Shown: positions 18,644-28,017, counted from the first letter of the stretch. The stretch is 64,000 nucleotides of DNA from Cryomorpha sp963836915 (GCA_963836915.1 CAWILH010000002.1:4216001-4280000), one strand, 5' to 3'. A program made the numbers and translations. Notes: generated from the sequence alone by a model not told the origin.

Positions 18644-19003
18644 GGTGTTTTAGTAGCTGACAAATCTAATGATATGTTTTCATCTCAAAATCACTAATAT
18701 TGACTATTTCAATTGAGCCAACTTATTGGAGCCTTCATTCTGGTATTGATAGGGCTTGACTTGCTAAAAAATATTGATTTCTTTTAATTTTTTGGTGCAA
18801 TTTCTTATTCGTTCGGAATCTAATTGATGATCCCATTTTGGCGTAAAGCTGTGACATAATTCAAATAATTAACCCCAACTGTTGACACTTGTCAACAATA
18901 AATATTTCACTTATACTAGAAACCAGTGATTTACAATTAGCATGAGAATTGTTGAACAGTTTCAGTCGCAAGAATATTAAGCGAACTCTCAAATCTAGAT
19001 AGA
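18644..19003. other. Intergenic region between divergent genes
   Basis: No coding sequence recognised. It holds a perfect 8-2-8 palindrome at 18880-18897, listed separately, and AT-rich sequence that probably carries both divergent promoters. Confidence 0.6.
18880..18897. promoter_or_regulatory. Perfect palindrome TGTTGACA-CT-TGTCAACA, operator candidate
   Basis: An 18-bp perfect inverted repeat lies 107 bp before the DUF4235-like start. Its arm length and symmetry suit a dimeric regulator. Only one copy was noticed in the window. Confidence 0.4.
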
Positions 19004-19285
19004 ATGAAAAACGTACTAAGCAGGAATAAATTTAGGATCATCACGAGTGCCGCGGCATTTGCAGTTTCACTGACCGTGAAAATGTTAATCGACCATGGCT
19101 ATGAAAAATCGACAGGCGATGATCCGCCTAAAAATCCTGACGATGTGAACTACCATATTGGTGAAGTATTGCTGTATGCTTCAGCTACCGCACTTGCAGG
19201 TGCTGCGACCAAAGTTTTGATTCGGCATTTCATGACCCAAAAATGGATCAAGGAAGGCGGTAAAGTCCCCAAAAACTTGGCCTAA
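19004..19285 (+). CDS. Small membrane protein, DUF4235-like
   Basis: 93 residues. Two hydrophobic segments (FRIITSAAAFAVSLTVKMLI and VLLYASATALAGAATKVLI) flank a polar hairpin containing PPKNPDDVNYHIGEVLLY, the most characteristic stretch of DUF4235 proteins. Function of the family is unknown. Monocistronic, with an operator candidate upstream. Stress-related expression is possible but not shown by the sequence. Confidence 0.6.
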   Translation: MKNVLSRNKFRIITSAAAFAVSLTVKMLIDHGYEKSTGDDPPKNPDDVNYHIGEVLLYASATALAGAATKVLIRHFMTQKWIKEGGKVPKNLA

Positions 19286-19306
19286 CCTATTTGATTAATT
19301 TCAATT

Positions 19307-19897
19307 TTATTCCTTAAAATTCCAGTTGCCCTGAGCTACGATCGCATCAAGCGATTTTCGGCTGCGCTCTGCACGTTCTTTCTCCTGAAGGTCTTCGGGC
19401 AACTTTGAGATGTCGCCGCCGTAATGTCCTACAGCTACTGCGGTGGTAACATGATAACCATCAGGTACATCCAGCACTTCATGTGCCTTTTTCCAATCCA
19501 GCCCAGCCATTTGGTGCACGCCCAGCCCAAGCTCTTGGGCTTGCATACTGAAATTTCCCATGGCCAGCCCCAAATCATGGAGGGCATGAAAATTCTCTTT
19601 GCCGTTGTCAAATTTTTTCTTGTAAGCGGTGAGCATCAGAAAAGGAGCATTCACCACCCATTTTTTATTGAAATCGCCGAGGCAGTCGAATAAAGTATCG
19701 TAACCATCGTCGTCTTTTTGGGCATATACAAATCGCCAAGGCTGTCCATTATTCGAACTGGCGGCCCAGCGCGCGGCTTCGAAGAGCTGGTGAATTTCTT
19801 TATCGCTCAGCTGCTGATCCATGAATACGCGTGGACTCCAGCGCTGGGCAAGGTTTTGATGGATATCAAATTCGGTTTTTGCTACTTTTATCTTCAT
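19307..19897 (-). CDS. Nitroreductase family protein
   Basis: 196 residues, usual for FMN-dependent nitroreductases. The FMN-binding opening RWSPRVFMDQQLSDKEIHQL is followed by ARWAASSNNGQPWRFVYA and, toward the end, TAVAVGHYGGD. These flavoenzymes reduce nitro or quinone compounds with NAD(P)H in the cytoplasm. Its neighbours do not point to a substrate. It ends 21 bp from the stop of the convergent DUF4235-like gene. Confidence 0.9.
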   Translation of the reverse strand: MKIKVAKTEFDIHQNLAQRWSPRVFMDQQLSDKEIHQLFEAARWAASSNNGQPWRFVYAQKDDDGYDTLFDCLGDFNKKWVVNAPFLMLTAYKKKFDNGKENFHALHDLGLAMGNFSMQAQELGLGVHQMAGLDWKKAHEVLDVPDGYHVTTAVAVGHYGGDISKLPEDLQEKERAERSRKSLDAIVAQGNWNFKE

Positions 19898-19944
19898 TCT
19901 TTGGGTTTAGGAAATCAACAAGCCCGACGGCACTTGGTTCAAGC

Positions 19945-20697
19945 TTATAAGGTAAAATAAAAATCATTTGATTTATAACTCTGATATTTTTCGTGGTTGA
20001 ACACAAAATATCGGGCAGGCTTATGCGGCACGCCTATTTGCTTCTCTTCCAAGGGGGTCAGGATATCCATTTTATCAATCTTACGTCTGAAATTCCGCTT
20101 GTCGAGATCAGTGTTCAAAATGGACTCGTACAAACGCTGTAATTGGCCGAGCGTAAATTTCTCGGGCAGCAGCTCGAAGCCGATAGGCTGAAACTTACAC
20201 TTAAAACGGAGTTCGCGTAGTGCTGACTCAATGATCTCCTGATGATCGAAGCCCAGTGTAGGCAGCTCTTCGGTATAATGCCATAGAGCATCCTTTGCGA
20301 AGCTGCTGGCGTGCAATTCGTATTGATCTACCTTGATGAGTGAGTAATATGCCACCGTAATGACCCGGGCGTCGGGCTCGGCACGGATGGATTTGAGCCA
20401 TTCCAAGTCTTTCTCCTTAGTAAGCCTATTTGGATCACCAAAAGAGCCAAATTGTTCCAAGTAAATATCATGCAACCCTGTGAGCTCTTTGAGCACACGT
20501 TCTGCCGCGGTGTCAAGATCTTCGTCGTTTCTGATCAGATTTCCTGGAAGGGCGTAAACCTTTTCATCTTTGTTGCCCCCATTTTCTTCGCGGTCTATAA
20601 GTAGAACTTTCAAGTTTTCGCCATCGAAACCAAAGATCACACAGTCTACGGATACATTGGGATTGAGTCTTGCGGCGTTACCGTTTATGTGCGGCAT
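19945..20697 (-). CDS. Nudix-fold transcriptional regulator (NrtR/AraR-like) with a degenerate Nudix box
   Basis: 250 residues. The N-terminal half is a Nudix fold (VSVDCVIFGFDGENLKVLLI). The Nudix box at about 52-74 reads GNLIRNDEDLDTAAERVLKE, then LTG: the REUxEE catalytic core is replaced by RVLKEL, so hydrolysis is unlikely. The C-terminal part (about 165-250) fits a winged helix: PEKFTLGQLQRLYESILNTD followed by LDKRNFRRKID. Such proteins are known sugar or NAD regulators, including AraR in Bacteroides. It is divergent from the pfkA-GH65-GH13 operon, so it probably controls that operon and responds to a sugar-phosphate-like ligand. A 17-bp palindrome lies in the shared gap. Confidence 0.82.
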   Translation of the reverse strand: MPHINGNAARLNPNVSVDCVIFGFDGENLKVLLIDREENGGNKDEKVYALPGNLIRNDEDLDTAAERVLKELTGLHDIYLEQFGSFGDPNRLTKEKDLEWLKSIRAEPDARVITVAYYSLIKVDQYELHASSFAKDALWHYTEELPTLGFDHQEIIESALRELRFKCKFQPIGFELLPEKFTLGQLQRLYESILNTDLDKRNFRRKIDKMDILTPLEEKQIGVPHKPARYFVFNHEKYQSYKSNDFYFTL

Positions 20698-20760
20698 GTA
20701 ATTTTTTGGTTGAGAATTAGTAGTGTTCCAGCGGCCAAAAATATCAATAATTCTCTTTCT

Positions 20761-20795
20761 TTTGCGTCACATTTGGTAAGTGTTACCTTTACACT
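20761..20795 (+). promoter_or_regulatory. pfkA promoter with overlapping 17-bp operator candidate
   Basis: TTTG at 20761-20764 and TACCTTTA at 20785-20792 are 20 bp apart, a plausible Bacteroidota -33/-7 pair. The palindrome AGTGTTACCTTTACACT (20779-20795) covers the -7 element, which suits a repressor. The same palindrome type is at 4552, 9168 and 44392. Confidence 0.55.
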
Positions 20796-20822
20796 CTAAT
20801 CGTTTAAGCATTAATCCAATTT

Positions 20823-21803
20823 ATGAGCGCTATTAAAAAAATCGCCGTATTCACTTCCGGTGGTGATGCCCCTGGAATGAATGCCGCAGTGCGTGCGGTT
20901 GTGCGCACGGCCATCTACAATGATATACGGGTGGCCGGAATTTTTCGGGGTTATCAAGGGCTTATTGAAGGCGATATGGAAGATCTTACGGCGCGATCTG
21001 TCAATCATATTCTCCAGCGTGGCGGTACTATTCTTAAATCGGCCAGGAGCAAAGAGTTCAGAGAGAAAGAAGGCCGTGAGCGCGCTTACGCAAAGCTGAA
21101 ATCAAATGCGGTAGACGCCGTGGTGGCCATCGGTGGCGACGGAACCTTCACCGGAGCACATATTTTTAATAAGGAGTTCGATTTTCCATTTATTGGGATT
21201 CCTGGCACCATTGATAATGACCTTGCCGGCACCGACTTTACCATCGGATTTGACACGGCCCTAAATACGGTGATTGAGTCTGTTGACAAAATTCGAGATA
21301 CCGCAGCTTCGCATAATCGACTCTTCTTTGTAGAAGTGATGGGGCGCGACGCCGGCTTCATCGCTGCCCATGCTGGTGTAGCATCCGGTGCGCTTGCCGT
21401 GCTCATTCCCGAAAGGGAGATGCCCATCGAAGACCTTGTAGAAAGGCTCAATGAAGCGAGACGGCATAATAAAACTTCGAGCATCGTGATCGTGGCCGAA
21501 GGTGGTAAAAGTGGAAACGCCCAAGAAATTGCCAATAAGGTAAACGAATTGGCGCCTTATTACGAGACCAAAGTCACGATACTCGGTCATATTCAGCGCG
21601 GCGGAAGCCCCAGCTGTTTTGATAGAAATCTGGCCAGCAGGCTGGGCGTGGCAGCCGTAGAAAACCTGATAGCCGGTAAGCGCGATTGCATGGTTGGGAT
21701 GATCAATCAAAAAATCAAACTTACCCCTTTCAAAACGGCTATTTCCGATAAGCTTACCATCGATACGGAACTCATCCGTATTGCCGACATACTCTCAATT
21801 TAA
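20823..21803 (+). CDS. pfkA: ATP-dependent 6-phosphofructokinase
   Basis: 326 residues, the standard bacterial PfkA length; it phosphorylates fructose 6-phosphate in glycolysis. Motifs: TSGGDAPGMNAAVRAVVR at the N-terminus, AIGGDGTFTGA for nucleotide binding (GGDG points to ATP rather than PPi), PGTIDNDLAGTDFTIGFDTA with catalytic Asp, MGRDAGFIA and GHIQRGGSPSCFDR. It is the first gene of an operon for alpha-glucan use, 11 bp before the next gene, which is an unusual position for pfkA and ties glycolytic flux to that operon. Confidence 0.97.
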   Translation: MSAIKKIAVFTSGGDAPGMNAAVRAVVRTAIYNDIRVAGIFRGYQGLIEGDMEDLTARSVNHILQRGGTILKSARSKEFREKEGRERAYAKLKSNAVDAVVAIGGDGTFTGAHIFNKEFDFPFIGIPGTIDNDLAGTDFTIGFDTALNTVIESVDKIRDTAASHNRLFFVEVMGRDAGFIAAHAGVASGALAVLIPEREMPIEDLVERLNEARRHNKTSSIVIVAEGGKSGNAQEIANKVNELAPYYETKVTILGHIQRGGSPSCFDRNLASRLGVAAVENLIAGKRDCMVGMINQKIKLTPFKTAISDKLTIDTELIRIADILSI

Positions 21804-21814
21804 AATTTTATTAA

Positions 21815-22678
21815 ATGCTTTTAATTGCCGACAGTGGTTCTACAAAATGTGATTGGAGACTGGTAGCGCAGGATAAGAGCTATACTGACTTTAAATCTAT
21901 CGGCTTCAATCCTTATTTTCACAACGAAGAAATCATAGAGATGGAGCTCAGGAAGAATGCTGAGTTTATGGCTTTTGCCGATCAGGTAAAAGCCGTTTTC
22001 TTTTTTGGTGCCGGCTGTTCATCAGCTTCGCTCAAGCGTATCGTGGAGCGGGGATTGGGCAATGTTTTTACAAATGCACAGGTAGCCGTAGACCATGATA
22101 TGGTGGCAGCGGCATTCTCCGTTTACGATGGCGAGCCTTGCATAGCCTGTATCTTGGGTACGGGTTCTAATTCTTGCCATTTTGATGGTGACATCGTCCG
22201 GGAAGAGATTCCAGCCCTTGCCTATATTCTTGGTGATGAAGGGAGCGGGAGCTATTATGGCAAGAAGTTGCTATCCGATTTTCTTTATAAGCGGCTTCCG
22301 CCAAAAATCCGTGTAGGTTTAATCGATCAATTTGGCCTGACCAAAGACATCATCATGGAGCATGTCTATATGCGACCAAATGCGAATGTTTATTTGGCCA
22401 GTTTTATGCGCTTCATTACGAGCATGCGCAGCGAGCCCTATGTGGTAGAGATGATACGCGAAGGGCTAGAGAAATTCGTAGATACGCACGTGCTCTGCTA
22501 CCGCGACGCCAGAGAATTGAAGACGAGCTTTATCGGTTCGGTAGCGCATTATCAAAGCGATATTCTCAAAGAAGTGGCTGCCAGCAGAAATATTAAAATA
22601 GGCCAAATCTCGAAGAAACCTATCGATGGTTTATACCAATACTTTCTGAATCAGTATTTTCAAAAAATTCCTTTTTAA
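21815..22678 (+). CDS. BadF/BadG-type ATPase, N-acetylglucosamine-kinase-like sugar kinase
   Basis: 287 residues with an actin/hexokinase-like ATPase fold: phosphate-1 loop LLIADSGSTKCDWRLV, AVFFFGAGCSS, then CILGTGSNSCHFDGD and ILGDEGSGSYYGKKLL, as in eukaryote-like GlcNAc kinases. In this operon the GH65 phosphorylase releases free glucose, so a glucose or amino-sugar kinase role is reasonable, but the specificity cannot be read from sequence. It lies between pfkA (11 bp) and pgmB (6 bp). Confidence 0.8.
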   Translation: MLLIADSGSTKCDWRLVAQDKSYTDFKSIGFNPYFHNEEIIEMELRKNAEFMAFADQVKAVFFFGAGCSSASLKRIVERGLGNVFTNAQVAVDHDMVAAAFSVYDGEPCIACILGTGSNSCHFDGDIVREEIPALAYILGDEGSGSYYGKKLLSDFLYKRLPPKIRVGLIDQFGLTKDIIMEHVYMRPNANVYLASFMRFITSMRSEPYVVEMIREGLEKFVDTHVLCYRDARELKTSFIGSVAHYQSDILKEVAASRNIKIGQISKKPIDGLYQYFLNQYFQKIPF

Positions 22679-22684
22679 TTAGCT

Positions 22685-23335
22685 ATGGCCAATATTAAAT
22701 CATGCCTTTTTGACCTTGACGGTGTAATTGTAGATACAGCCAAATACCATTTTCAAGCTTGGAAACGCCTTTGTGAAGAGCTCGGCTTTGAACTTACCGA
22801 AGAGACCAATGAAAAGCTGAAGGGAATCAGCAGGGCCGAATCGCTGGATATCCTTCTGGAAAAAGGGCGGGTGAAACTATCCGACAGCAAAAAAGCGCTG
22901 TATATGGAAAAGAAGAACGAGTGGTATCTTGAATATGTCGATACCATGGGTCAGGAAGAAATCCTGCCCGGGGTGCTTGCTTTTTTAAAGGCAGTGCGTG
23001 ATAGCGATCGCAAGGTAGCGCTCGGCTCAGCCAGTAAAAACTCCATGCTTATTCTCGAAAAACTTGACATACTCGATTTCTTTGATGCCGTGATCGATGG
23101 TACCAAGGTCTCTCGTGGAAAGCCTGATCCACAGACATTTACGCTAGGCGCCGAAGCTACTCGTACCCATCCTTGTAACTGTGTGGTATTTGAAGATGCG
23201 CAGGCAGGGGTAGAAGCGGGCATCGGTGCAGGGATGTACACCATCGGCATCGGCAAGGCCGATACGCTGCACCGCGCCAACATTGTGATACCGGGATTTG
23301 AAGGGGTAGGACTTGAAATTTTTGAAAGGCTTTAA
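22685..23335 (+). CDS. pgmB: Beta-phosphoglucomutase (HAD family)
   Basis: 216 residues. HAD motif I is CLFDLDGVIVDTAKYHFQAW, with nucleophile Asp and acid/base Asp two residues later. The helical cap holds LKGISRAESLDILLEKG, a hallmark of beta-PGM; motif II is ALGSASKNS and motif IV VVFEDAQAGVEAGIGAGM. It converts beta-glucose 1-phosphate to glucose 6-phosphate. It lies 3 bp before the GH65 phosphorylase, whose product is its substrate, so the assignment is strongly supported by context. Confidence 0.95.
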   Translation: MANIKSCLFDLDGVIVDTAKYHFQAWKRLCEELGFELTEETNEKLKGISRAESLDILLEKGRVKLSDSKKALYMEKKNEWYLEYVDTMGQEEILPGVLAFLKAVRDSDRKVALGSASKNSMLILEKLDILDFFDAVIDGTKVSRGKPDPQTFTLGAEATRTHPCNCVVFEDAQAGVEAGIGAGMYTIGIGKADTLHRANIVIPGFEGVGLEIFERL

Positions 23336-23338
23336 CCA

Positions 23339-25642
23339 ATGAAAAAACATTACGAAGAAAACCCTTGGAGCATTATCGAAAAAGGGTTTCATCCTGAAAT
23401 GCAAATGTCTTCCGAAAGTATCTTTAGCATTGGCAATGGCCGAATGGGGCAGCGTGCCAATTTTGAAGAAGGCTACTCGGGCGAGACCCTTCTGGGCAAT
23501 TATGTGGCCGGCGTATACTACCCCGACAAAACCCGCGTGGGCTGGTGGAAAAATGGCTATCCCGAGTATTTTGCCAAGGTGCTCAACGCAGCCAACTGGA
23601 TCGGAATGAAACCCGTGGTAGATGGCGAAGCACTCGATTTGGCGAAAGCCAAAACAGAAAACTTTCACCGCGAGCTCAATATGCGGGAAGGATACTTATA
23701 CCGTGCCTTTACAGCAAAAATGGAAAGTGGCAAGGAGGTCGAAATAAGTGCGACCCGTTTTACCAGCATGGTAGACCACGAAGCGGCACTTATAAAATAT
23801 GTGGTCAAGCCAAAGTTCTCAGGTTCAATTGATTTCCATATTTCCATAGATGGAGATATTGTAAATCAAGACTCCAACTACGATGAGAAATTCTGGGCTG
23901 AAGTCGACAAAGAAACGGGCAATGATATGGCGCTACTGGTGATGAAAACCAAGAAACTGGATTTTCATGTATGCACTGCCCAGAAGATTGTAGTTTCTAA
24001 GAATGGGTCTAACCTACCCTTTAAAAGTCAGGAGAAACAAGCTGAGAAATACGTCGAAAACCGCATTACTGTAGACTGTGAGCCGGGCGATGAAATCGTG
24101 GTCTATAAATACGCCAGCAATGTATCTTCACTCAATCATGAAAAGGATGCACTGAAGCGACAAGCCATAAAAGTCGCATCCCAAGCGGCAGTAAAGGGAT
24201 TTGAAGCTATGCTCAATGACCAAAAGGAAGCCTGGGCAGAGCGATGGAAAATGAATGACATCGTAATAGAAGGAGATGTGGCTGCACAACAGGCCATACG
24301 ATTTAATATTTTTCAGCTCAACCAGACCTATACCGGCGAAGATGCGCGCCTGAACATTGGCCCAAAGGGCTTCACTGGCGAGAAGTATGGCGGAAGCACC
24401 TATTGGGACACGGAAGCCTATTGCCTGCCTTTTTATATGCTCACGGCGGGTAAGCAAGTCGCAAAAAACCTATTGCTCTATCGCTATCGCCAGCTTGATA
24501 AGGCCATTGCCAACGCCGAAATGCTGGGATTTACCAATGGCGCTGCGCTTTATCCCATGGTGACCATGAACGGTGAAGAGAGCCATAACGAGTGGGAGAT
24601 CACCTTTGAAGAAATACATAGAAATGGCGCCATTGCTTACGCAATCTTCAATTATATAAACCATACTGGAGATGAGGCCTACCTGCGTGAAGGTGGCCTT
24701 GAAGTGCTGGTGGGGATCTCACGATTTTGGTCGCAGCGCTATAATTTCAGTAAGGCCAAAAAGGCTTTTGTAATGCTCGGGGTCACAGGGCCTAACGAGT
24801 ATGAGAACAACGTGAACAATAATTGGTACACCCTTTACATAGCAAGGTGGACGATGATTTACACCCTGGAAGCCATTGCAAAAGCCAAGAAGGACGAGGC
24901 ATTTTGGGAAGGCTTCACAGCCAAAACTGCTTTTGACGAAAGTCGGGAGACCAAGCGCTGGGAAGGCATAATCGGGAATATGTATGAGCCAAAAATGGAA
25001 GGCTCAAAAATATATCTTCAGCAAGATGGATTCTTGGATAAGGAAGACCTGACTGCTGCAGATCTGAAGAAGGAAGAGCGGCCCATCAACCAGCATTGGT
25101 CTTGGGACCGTATTCTGCGTTCTATTTTCATTAAGCAGGCCGACGTGCTCCAAGGTTTGTACTTCTTTGAAGATCATTTTGACAAGGAGACCATCAAAGC
25201 CAATTTTGATTATTACGAGCCGCGCACGGTGCACGAATCTTCGCTCTCGCCCTGCGTGCATTCGGTGCTGGCCAGCTATCTGGGCATGGAAGAGAAGGCG
25301 TACGAAATGTACCTGCGCACAGCAAGGCTTGACTTGGACGATTATAATCACGAAGCCGATGAAGGCTTGCACATCACATCTATGGCTGGTACTTGGCTGG
25401 CTGTGGTCGAAGGTTTTGGCGGCAAGCGTGTGGTGGATGGAAAGCTCAGCCTAGCGCCCATGATACCCAAAGGCTGGGAAGCGTATCGCTTCAATCTGGT
25501 GTACCGCGATATAGTGCTGAGCATCACCGTGAAACCGGAAGAGCTAAAGATTGAGAGCCTTTCTGAAGGTGACTTGGAAGTGCTGGTCTATGCTGAGAAA
25601 GTGATGGTGAAGGGCAAGCATAGCGTCACCATCGAGCGATGA
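23339..25642 (+). CDS. GH65 family disaccharide phosphorylase, probably maltose phosphorylase
   Basis: 767 residues, the normal GH65 length. Signs include SIFSIGNGRMGQRANFEEG at the N-terminus, the GGSTYWDTEAYCLPF block in the barrel, and VTGPNEYENNVNNNWYT carrying the catalytic acid Glu487. The C-terminal jellyroll closes the protein. These enzymes phosphorolyse an alpha-linked disaccharide to beta-glucose 1-phosphate and glucose in the cytoplasm. Maltose is the most likely substrate given the two GH13 genes that follow; trehalose or kojibiose cannot be excluded. Its stop overlaps the next start by 4 bp. Confidence 0.93.
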   Translation: MKKHYEENPWSIIEKGFHPEMQMSSESIFSIGNGRMGQRANFEEGYSGETLLGNYVAGVYYPDKTRVGWWKNGYPEYFAKVLNAANWIGMKPVVDGEALDLAKAKTENFHRELNMREGYLYRAFTAKMESGKEVEISATRFTSMVDHEAALIKYVVKPKFSGSIDFHISIDGDIVNQDSNYDEKFWAEVDKETGNDMALLVMKTKKLDFHVCTAQKIVVSKNGSNLPFKSQEKQAEKYVENRITVDCEPGDEIVVYKYASNVSSLNHEKDALKRQAIKVASQAAVKGFEAMLNDQKEAWAERWKMNDIVIEGDVAAQQAIRFNIFQLNQTYTGEDARLNIGPKGFTGEKYGGSTYWDTEAYCLPFYMLTAGKQVAKNLLLYRYRQLDKAIANAEMLGFTNGAALYPMVTMNGEESHNEWEITFEEIHRNGAIAYAIFNYINHTGDEAYLREGGLEVLVGISRFWSQRYNFSKAKKAFVMLGVTGPNEYENNVNNNWYTLYIARWTMIYTLEAIAKAKKDEAFWEGFTAKTAFDESRETKRWEGIIGNMYEPKMEGSKIYLQQDGFLDKEDLTAADLKKEERPINQHWSWDRILRSIFIKQADVLQGLYFFEDHFDKETIKANFDYYEPRTVHESSLSPCVHSVLASYLGMEEKAYEMYLRTARLDLDDYNHEADEGLHITSMAGTWLAVVEGFGGKRVVDGKLSLAPMIPKGWEAYRFNLVYRDIVLSITVKPEELKIESLSEGDLEVLVYAEKVMVKGKHSVTIER

Positions 25643-28017
25643 GAAAATTAGGACTACTTCTTTTTTCTGCTTTATTGTTTTCTTGCGCTGAGCGCGAAAG
25701 CCAGAAATCTGAAATCATCTACGGCGATGGCATCATAGGCATTGCCAGTCCTGTGCGGCTTGATTTTGACAGTTCAAAAATTTTCCTTCTCGACTATTTT
25801 GAAACAGCTGATGCAATCGATTCAGTTTGGTTTTCAACTGATGTGGATTTTGATTTTCAGTCCGATAGCGGCATTGTCAGCGTCCGTGAATTTGCAGAAA
25901 GCGAAGCTCTAGCTGTGCTACACGTAAGCTATGACGGAAAAATGTATCAAATCCCTGTTTTCAAGAGTGAAAAGATGGCTTTCCGATTTTCTTATGAATC
26001 AGACCGTGAAGGTGTGGGGATGATACAGTTAAAGGGAAATTTTAACGGCTGGAATCCGAAAGCCACCCCCCTGGAGCGCGATGATGAGAGCTGGGTGGCC
26101 GACTTGGTGCTTTCGCCCGGGCTCTATGAGTACCGCGTGTTAGAAGATGGCCGAGAGATGCTCGATCCCAATAATCCCAATAAAAAAAGCAACGGGATGG
26201 GCGGTTTCAACTCAACGTTCAGGGTGGGCACCGAATCCTTAAAACCACACGTGACCAGTTACGGCTACCTACACGATTCTATCGTGTTTTTCTATTCGGA
26301 AGGTCTTTTGGAGCCACTTGTACTTTGGGAAAATCATCAATTGGATTCCAATTGGTATGTACGTAGAGCAGACCGCTTGAGCCTGGCCATTCCGAAGGCT
26401 GCCGAAGATCTGGAACGCAGCCATATCAGACTGTTCGGATGTGATGAAGACCAGCGCTCCAATGACGTTCTGATCCCGCTGGCGCAGCGACGCCCCATCA
26501 CCGAAGCAGCTAAGATAGAACGGACTGACCGCCATAGCTATGCCATGTACTTTATGATGGTAGACCGATTTCTGAATGGCAATCGGAGCAACGATAATCC
26601 CGTAGATGATCCTGAAATATTGCCAGAAGCCAATTATTACGGCGGCGATATAGAAGGGGTGGGCGCTGTGATCTCCAATGGCTACTTCGAGCGGCTCGGG
26701 ATCAATACAGTTTGGCTTTCGCCGATCATCCAGAATCCCTACGGAGCTTACGGGCTATGGGATAAGGGTGGCGTAGTGAGCAAGTTTTCAGGCTATCACG
26801 GCTATTGGCCTATTTCTTCCAGCCAAGTGGATAGCCGCTTTGGAAGTGATTCGGCCTTGAGCAACTTAGTGGACAAGGCGCACGATGGCGGCCTTAATGT
26901 GCTGCTCGATTTTGTGGCCAATCATGTACATGAAGAGCATCCTATCTACACCGCCCACCCCGACTGGTTCACGGATCTTTATCTCCCCGATGGCGCGCTA
27001 AATACAGAGCGCTGGGACGAGTACCGTCTCACTACCTGGTTTGATACCTTCATGCCTACGCTCGACCTGCGCCGCGATGAAGTGGTTGAAGCCATGACCG
27101 ATTCGGCATTGTATTGGTTTCAGAATTTTCCTATCGATGGTTTCAGGCATGATGCCACCAAGCACATCCCCTTAAAATTTTGGCGGCAGCTTACGCGAAA
27201 GTTGAAGTACGAAGTAGCAAAACCAGAGAACCGCAAGGTTTATCAGATTGGAGAGACGTACGGGAATCATGAACTTATAGGCAGTTATGTGGGCAGCGGC
27301 CTGCTCGATGCCCAGTTTGATTTTAATCTCTACGACGCTGCAGTATCGGCTTTCGCCAAAAATGATGGTTCGATCACCAACCTAAACCGGGTGCTGGCGC
27401 AAAGCCTTGATGCTTATGGCTCCCACCACTTAATGGGGAATATCTCTGGAAATCAAGACCGTACCCGCTTCATCTCCTATGCAGATGGATCGGTAAGCTT
27501 TGCTGAAGACCCAAAGTTGGCAGGATGGACGCGCGAGATTGCAGTGCTCGACACTATAGGCTATCGGCGCTTGGCATTGCTGCATGCTTTCAATTTTACC
27601 ATTCCCGGGGTTCCGGTGATCTATTATGGCGATGAGTTTGGTATGGCGGGCGGCAATGATCCCGATAATAGGCGCATGATGCGCTTTGGCCAAGCGCTCA
27701 ATAAGGATGAGCAAGCACTGCTGGCAGAAGTTTCTCAAATCGCTGGGCTGCGCAGGGATAATCTAGCTTTGCTCTATGGCGATCTTGAAATCCTTGAAGT
27801 AAGCAATACCGCTTACGCCTACATTCGGAGCTATATGGGGCAGACGGTCATTGTGGTTTTCAATAGTTCTGGCGAAGACCTAGAGCTTGAGATCGAATTG
27901 CCGAAAAAATATAATTTTGAAGGGTTCAAATCACATTTTAATCATAGCCATAGCATTCAACCCAACCTTTTAAAAGTAAAACTAAGCCCCGTTTCCTATG
28001 AGATATTTACCAATTGA
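25639..28017 (+). CDS. GH13 alpha-amylase/neopullulanase-like lipoprotein with CBM48-type domain
   Basis: 792 residues. The signal peptide ends at a lipobox (LLFSC). Residues about 115-195 form an AMPK/CBM48-like module (LKGNFNGWNPKATPLERDDE, LYEYRVL). The GH13 barrel starts near 300 (YAMYFMMVDRF). The catalytic triad is visible: nucleophile Asp505 in DGFRHDATK, acid Glu539 in QIGETYG and Asp607 in GNQDRTRF, where the usual NHD is NQD. It probably trims maltodextrins or cyclodextrins in the periplasm or on the surface. It overlaps both neighbouring genes by a few bases, so the operon is translationally coupled. Confidence 0.9.
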   Translation: MRKLGLLLFSALLFSCAERESQKSEIIYGDGIIGIASPVRLDFDSSKIFLLDYFETADAIDSVWFSTDVDFDFQSDSGIVSVREFAESEALAVLHVSYDGKMYQIPVFKSEKMAFRFSYESDREGVGMIQLKGNFNGWNPKATPLERDDESWVADLVLSPGLYEYRVLEDGREMLDPNNPNKKSNGMGGFNSTFRVGTESLKPHVTSYGYLHDSIVFFYSEGLLEPLVLWENHQLDSNWYVRRADRLSLAIPKAAEDLERSHIRLFGCDEDQRSNDVLIPLAQRRPITEAAKIERTDRHSYAMYFMMVDRFLNGNRSNDNPVDDPEILPEANYYGGDIEGVGAVISNGYFERLGINTVWLSPIIQNPYGAYGLWDKGGVVSKFSGYHGYWPISSSQVDSRFGSDSALSNLVDKAHDGGLNVLLDFVANHVHEEHPIYTAHPDWFTDLYLPDGALNTERWDEYRLTTWFDTFMPTLDLRRDEVVEAMTDSALYWFQNFPIDGFRHDATKHIPLKFWRQLTRKLKYEVAKPENRKVYQIGETYGNHELIGSYVGSGLLDAQFDFNLYDAAVSAFAKNDGSITNLNRVLAQSLDAYGSHHLMGNISGNQDRTRFISYADGSVSFAEDPKLAGWTREIAVLDTIGYRRLALLHAFNFTIPGVPVIYYGDEFGMAGGNDPDNRRMMRFGQALNKDEQALLAEVSQIAGLRRDNLALLYGDLEILEVSNTAYAYIRSYMGQTVIVVFNSSGEDLELEIELPKKYNFEGFKSHFNHSHSIQPNLLKVKLSPVSYEIFTN

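Noticed and set aside
23339..25642. Trehalose or kojibiose phosphorylase instead of maltose phosphorylase
   Set aside because: GH65 specificity cannot be read by eye, but the two GH13 lipoproteins and pgmB make maltose the simpler reading; kept as an alternative only.
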